Source: Verrucomicrobiaceae bacterium
Lineage (GTDB): Bacteria; Verrucomicrobiota; Verrucomicrobiia; Verrucomicrobiales; Verrucomicrobiaceae
Assembly (NCBI GenBank): GCA_947471905.1
Contig: CANIZT010000001.1
Span: forward strand, 1-52,159
Direction: 5' to 3'
DNA: 52,159 nucleotides
Both the position numbers and the translations under genes were made by a program. This document shows positions 49,231 to 52,159 of this stretch, piece by piece. The notes beneath the pieces are model-generated. The model worked only from the letters and a program-made list of their open reading frames with translations. It made no database searches and was not told where the DNA came from. Each line of letters begins with the position of its first letter. The first letter of the stretch is position 1.

Positions 49231-49824
49231 ATGCTATCCCGCATGAGCACTCCCAAAATTCTCGTCTTCGCCGGCAGCACACGCGCTGGCTCCTACAACA
49301 AGCAGCTTGCACGCATCGCCGCGGACGCTGCGCGCACTGCGGGTGCTACTGTCACCTTGCTTGATCTGCGTGATTTACCGCTACCGCTGTTTGATGAGGA
49401 TTTGGAGACTGAGCATGGCTTGCCTAACAATGCCAAGAAGCTCAAGGCACTTCTGCAAGAGCACGACGGCTTTATCATCGCATCGCCGGAGTATAATAGC
49501 TCAATCACCGCCGTGCTCAAAAATGCACTCGACTGGGCTTCCCGTAGCGAGACTGACGACGAGCCAGCTCTTTCGGCCTATCGGGGCAAGACTGCTGCGT
49601 TGCTCAGTGCCTCACCCGGTGCGCTGGGTGGTCTGCGTGGCCTCGTGCATCTACGTGCTATTCTTGGAAACATCGGTGTCATCGTCCTGCCGGATCAAGT
49701 TGCGTTGCCAAAGGCTTACGAGGCCTTTGATGCGGCGGGTCAGCTCAGGGAAGAACGTCCGGCTAAACAAGTTGCCGCGCTGGTGCAGAGCTTGGTCCAT
49801 TTTTTAAAGAAGCACCTCAGCTAG
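49231..49824 (+). CDS. NADPH-dependent FMN reductase family protein
   Basis: The 197-residue flavodoxin-like protein has the FMN phosphate loop FAGSTRAGSYNKQLA and the second FMN loop ASPEYNSSITAVLKNALDWAS. It resembles the NAD(P)H:quinone/azo/chromate reductase group (ChrR, ArsH-like). ATG 49231 is chosen because AGGTG at 49221-49225 is a Shine-Dalgarno with a 5-base spacer; ATG 49243 (MSTPKIL) is four codons downstream and also plausible. It may act in quinone reduction or oxidative stress. It is divergent from the UbiB-like gene and converges with the beta-barrel gene (2 bases apart). Confidence 0.9.
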   Translation: MLSRMSTPKILVFAGSTRAGSYNKQLARIAADAARTAGATVTLLDLRDLPLPLFDEDLETEHGLPNNAKKLKALLQEHDGFIIASPEYNSSITAVLKNALDWASRSETDDEPALSAYRGKTAALLSASPGALGGLRGLVHLRAILGNIGVIVLPDQVALPKAYEAFDAAGQLREERPAKQVAALVQSLVHFLKKHLS

Positions 49825-49826
49825 AG

Positions 49827-50804
49827 CTACCAGTCGAAAAACAAACGTAAGAACAGTGTGCCATTGAGGACCTTGTAGCTGGAATCCTCCAGCGTTGATT
49901 TGGAGTCCGTGTAGTTTCCGATGACGTCAACGGCCAGATGCTTCAATGGCTGCCAACTGACGGTCATTGTTGGTGACCAAGCGTTGTCACTGCGCACGAC
50001 ACCGATGAATTGCTCATAGTAATACTGCAGGGAGGGCGTGAGGTAGAGCCTGCGCCCCTTCAAAGGGATGAATGTGACGCCGAGATTGAACGCATGCCGG
50101 TGTTTATCAGGCACGGGACCGGTGGTGCTGCCGGAGTCCATGTAATTATACATGTAGCTGAAGTCCGGTATGCACCAGTCAATGAGGAGCCAGGAAAAAT
50201 CCACAGAACCGGCATAAGTGTACGTGTCCAGAGTGCGTGCGCCGGTGGCACGGTCAAACAGCCGGGTGAACGCCCAACCAATTGGTAGAGTCAGGGTTGC
50301 CTTGTTGTGAAAGAGCTGCCGTTCATAAGTGAGGGTTTGGCCAAAGGTGCTCGAAATATAGTCATTCACGGCGTTGGCCGCTTTGCCGTAATAAAACCAT
50401 CCCTCATCATAGGTATTGGAGAGCGACCAGTTCTTGTCGAACTGCGCATCCAAAGAAACGCCCACGAACTGCGCATACTGCGTGTCCCGCTCCTTATCAT
50501 GCTGAGTGTTAAAGATGTTGTCAGAAGCAAAGAACATGGTGTTCGCGCGGAACTGCATCGACAGCACCTCGCTTAGCGTCTGATACCATTCCCCCAGCTT
50601 CGTTGGCGATTCACCGGAAGCGGCAGCGATGGACTGACTTTCCAACTCTCCCACCATGCCAAGCCGTTGAAAACTACCGCGCCCACGGGGAAGTTGGCGG
50701 CGGAAGGATTCGATCCGACTCGAACGCTTTACCTGGGCGGCGGAAGCGACACTCTCCATCAGCGGCATGCTGAACATCAGAAGAATCAAACCCACGTTAC
50801 GCAT
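49827..50804 (-). CDS. Predicted outer-membrane beta-barrel protein
   Basis: The 325-residue protein starts at ATG 50804 (a TTG at 50816 is in frame) with a signal peptide (MRNVGLILLMFSMPLMESVASAA). A low-complexity Arg/Ser-rich linker follows. From about residue 85 there are many alternating amphipathic strands rich in Tyr, Trp and Phe (NWSLSNTYDEGWFYYG, PDFSYMYNYMDSG, LYLTPSLQYYYEQFIG), and the protein ends in FLRLFFDW, an aromatic C-terminus typical of BAM substrates. It is likely a small channel or an assembly protein. It lies 22 bases downstream of a small secreted protein gene on the same strand. Confidence 0.8.
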   Translation of the reverse strand: MRNVGLILLMFSMPLMESVASAAQVKRSSRIESFRRQLPRGRGSFQRLGMVGELESQSIAAASGESPTKLGEWYQTLSEVLSMQFRANTMFFASDNIFNTQHDKERDTQYAQFVGVSLDAQFDKNWSLSNTYDEGWFYYGKAANAVNDYISSTFGQTLTYERQLFHNKATLTLPIGWAFTRLFDRATGARTLDTYTYAGSVDFSWLLIDWCIPDFSYMYNYMDSGSTTGPVPDKHRHAFNLGVTFIPLKGRRLYLTPSLQYYYEQFIGVVRSDNAWSPTMTVSWQPLKHLAVDVIGNYTDSKSTLEDSSYKVLNGTLFLRLFFDW

Positions 50805-50826
50805 AGGTAGTGTCAAACTGGGTCAG

Positions 50827-51078
50827 TTACTTTGATGAACCCGATTTGGGAATTTGAGGCTGCTGTTTCGCGGCATCTGCTGCGCGATTCTGTTTTTCGA
50901 GCGTCCGCAGTCTGGCGATGCGTTGGGTGTTTCCTTGTGTGGCGGCATTCATGCGCCGCTGGGCCTCGAGCACTTTGATAATCGGTGGACTAGTGGCTTG
51001 AGCTTGGGACAAGGTGATCACCATGACAATCGTCATCCCTATCCAGTAGGTTGGGGCTAGCAGACTGCTTATTTTCAT
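50827..51078 (-). CDS. Small secreted or inner-membrane-anchored protein
   Basis: The 83-residue protein has a hydrophobic N-terminus (YWIGMTIVMVITLSQAQA) that can be a signal peptide or anchor, followed by a charged, helix-prone mature part rich in Gln, Arg and Ala (VLEAQRRMNAATQGNTQRIARLRTLEKQNRAADAAKQQ). No family is recognised. It is immediately upstream of the beta-barrel gene and probably in one operon with it, so an accessory role for that protein is plausible. Its ATG overlaps the stop of a possible tiny upstream ORF. Confidence 0.65.
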   Translation of the reverse strand: MKISSLLAPTYWIGMTIVMVITLSQAQATSPPIIKVLEAQRRMNAATQGNTQRIARLRTLEKQNRAADAAKQQPQIPKSGSSK

Positions 51079-51290
51079 GACGAATGAGCATTCTTGTCCC
51101 CATCAAAAAGCCGATGCCGAATTGGCAGCGATTTATGAGGACCATGAATTGTCAGCCAATTCTCGTAATCTGGCAAGTCTCGTGCGCGCGAGCAATAGTA
51201 CCAGCGGATAGCTCCACACTCCCAGTTACTTCGTTGATTTGACCTTAGGCTTGGCTGGTGGAGTTGACGATTTATCCGTGCTTTGAACAC
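51075..51290 (-). CDS. Possible 71-residue small ORF
   Basis: This ORF runs through the 147-base gap between the coiled-coil gene and the small secreted protein gene, overlapping the former by 65 bases and ending in an ATGA overlap with the latter. Its C-terminal 50 residues are rich in Trp, Tyr and His (WECGAIRWYYCSRARDLPDY), which is more protein-like than most shadow frames here. There is no recognised domain and the 5' part is antagonistic to the overlapping gene's codons. It may equally be non-coding. Confidence 0.25.
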   Translation of the reverse strand: MFKARINRQLHQPSLRSNQRSNWECGAIRWYYCSRARDLPDYENWLTIHGPHKSLPIRHRLFDGDKNAHSS

Positions 51291-52159
51291 GGGTGCTTTC
51301 AGACTTCATTGGGATGGGCCTAAGGCGGATGGCATCGATGTGGACGATATGTGCCTCGGAAACACTTACGGTGGTCTGATCTTTGCCGATTTCACTGACG
51401 ACGGCAGGGTGCTGGGCCGGGTTGGCCTGCAAATCTCGAAGCGCAGCAGTCTTGGCTTCCAATTCGGCTAATTCATGCCGGGCAGTCTCGATCTGGCGCG
51501 AGAGTTCAGCGTATTGCGCTGCATCTCTTTCAACAGCGGCTTTTTGTTCCTCAGTTTTAGCCTCCTTGCGTTTGGCGATTTGTTGCTCGCCTACAGTGCT
51601 GTTGTTCTGTACGTCAAGGAAGCGTTGTTCGACGGCGGCGAGGCGCTGTCTGGCATCAGCAAGCTGCTGTTTGGTGGCGGCGAGATCCTGGCACTGCTGC
51701 TCGATTTCAGCGCGGCGCGCCTGGGTTTCTTCGAGGCGCTGAGTTTCTGTAGCGAGCTTTGTCTGTGTGCTAGCAAGCGTCGCCCCGGCCTCGGTGGCGG
51801 ACTGCTGCAACGTAGCTAGACGGGTTGCGAGTTCATTGAGGGTGGTCTCAGCGTTTTGCTGCTCCATGGACAAGGTTGCAAGGGTGGCGGTAAGGGCGGT
51901 GTACCGCTGCTCGGCCTCCTGACAGCGGGCTTGGGCCTGCTCAAGCCTTTCCTCACTGCCACTGAGTTCTTCGATATGTGCTTCGACCTTTTCTAGGTGT
52001 TGGGCGAGTTGTTCAAGTTGCTGTATCTTTTTCTCCGTCGTCTGCACCTGTTCAATGCGCGCGGCGGCAAGTTCTTGGCCCTCCTTGAAACGGGCTTCCA
52101 TCTCGATAACTTGCTGGCGTAGGCTGTTCAATAAAGCCTCGTCCTGCTCACATTCATCA
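51226..52159 (-). CDS. Coiled-coil protein, 5' end beyond the window
   Basis: The frame is open from the window edge to the stop at 51226, giving at least 310 codons; no stop occurs upstream and the first start-like codon (TTG at 52131) is within coding sequence, so the true start lies outside. Almost the whole visible part, up to about 95 residues from the end, is a continuous Gln/Glu/Ala-rich coiled coil (for example QQLEQLAQHLEKVEAHIEEL). The C-terminus is a small mixed region (TTVSVSEAHIVHIDAIRLRP) and a Ser/Thr/Pro/Lys-rich tail. The architecture suits a structural or envelope-spanning scaffold. Biopolymer-transport or tail-like accessory functions are possible; no family is recognised. 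Confidence 0.8.
   Translation of the reverse strand, partial: DECEQDEALLNSLRQQVIEMEARFKEGQELAAARIEQVQTTEKKIQQLEQLAQHLEKVEAHIEELSGSEERLEQAQARCQEAEQRYTALTATLATLSMEQQNAETTLNELATRLATLQQSATEAGATLASTQTKLATETQRLEETQARRAEIEQQCQDLAATKQQLADARQRLAAVEQRFLDVQNNSTVGEQQIAKRKEAKTEEQKAAVERDAAQYAELSRQIETARHELAELEAKTAALRDLQANPAQHPAVVSEIGKDQTTVSVSEAHIVHIDAIRLRPIPMKSESTRVQSTDKSSTPPAKPKVKSTK

Noticed and set aside
51119..51162. GAATTGGC / GCCAATTC inverted repeat with a 28-base loop
   Set aside because: Eight-base arms this far apart are not rare, and no further symmetry supports an operator or terminator.

Overview
The window looks like a chromosomal segment of a Verrucomicrobiota bacterium, probably near Verrucomicrobiaceae/Prosthecobacter. 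The strongest indication is family content: two PSD1-type DUF1549/DUF1553 cytochrome proteins, three DUF1501 proteins and one PVC-type dehydrogenase/heme protein, all families concentrated in Planctomycetes and Verrucomicrobia. DNA is GC-rich and densely coding, many start and stop codons overlap by 4 nt (ATGA), few genes have a clear Shine-Dalgarno sequence, and no gap between genes exceeds 300 bases. I see no tRNA, rRNA, CRISPR array, prophage or transposase. The assignment is an inference from gene families, not from a marker gene.

Layout. (1) 1-7152: a 5'-truncated TlpA-like thioredoxin protein, a CocE/NonD hydrolase, a PLP-dependent threonine/serine dehydratase, a Tat-exported Gfo/Idh/MocA oxidoreductase and a large secreted alpha/beta hydrolase. 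(2) 7235-12391: a tightly coupled operon of PIG-L deacetylase, class IV aminotransferase, PSD1 cytochrome and DUF1501 protein. (3) 12434-17442 (minus): a VapC/Phd toxin-antitoxin pair with a palindromic operator, a second DUF1501 protein and a three-subunit proton-translocating transhydrogenase. (4) 17564-28616: PVC heme dehydrogenase, secreted hypothetical, SGNH hydrolase, membrane protein, LamG protein, then a PSD1/DUF1501 pair whose PSD1 member carries an inserted LamG-like domain, and a second TlpA-like protein closely similar to the first. (5) 28644-36005: threonine catabolism (tdh, kbl) interrupted by a 105-bp inverted-repeat element and a DUF3472 gene, followed by a DUF3472/basic-secretory-protein fusion, MarC, an AlkP-like phosphodiesterase and a TRIC channel. 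(6) 36106-37788: a two-hydrolase fusion. (7) 37818-49097 (minus): lysC, rluE-like, a zinc-ribbon membrane protein, a DUF374 acyltransferase, a GAF-PP2C-HATPase regulator, mlaD, mlaF, mlaE, a STAS protein, xylB and an UbiB/ABC1 kinase. (8) 49231-52159: an FMN reductase, an outer-membrane beta-barrel protein, a small secreted protein and a truncated coiled-coil gene.

Taken together the window is rich in secreted or periplasmic hydrolases and redox proteins, which fits a saprophyte that degrades complex glycans. The most interesting unit is the minus-strand Mla-type lipid-transport operon (40913-45804). There a RsbU/RsbW-like phosphatase/ATPase fusion is translationally coupled to the ABC transporter genes and to a STAS (MlaB-like) protein. 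This suggests partner-switch-type phospho-control of outer-membrane lipid transport. Other points of note are a 75-bp dyad in front of tdh, the hairpin element that exactly fills the tdh-DUF3472 gap, and the coupled PIG-L/aminotransferase/PSD1/DUF1501 operon.
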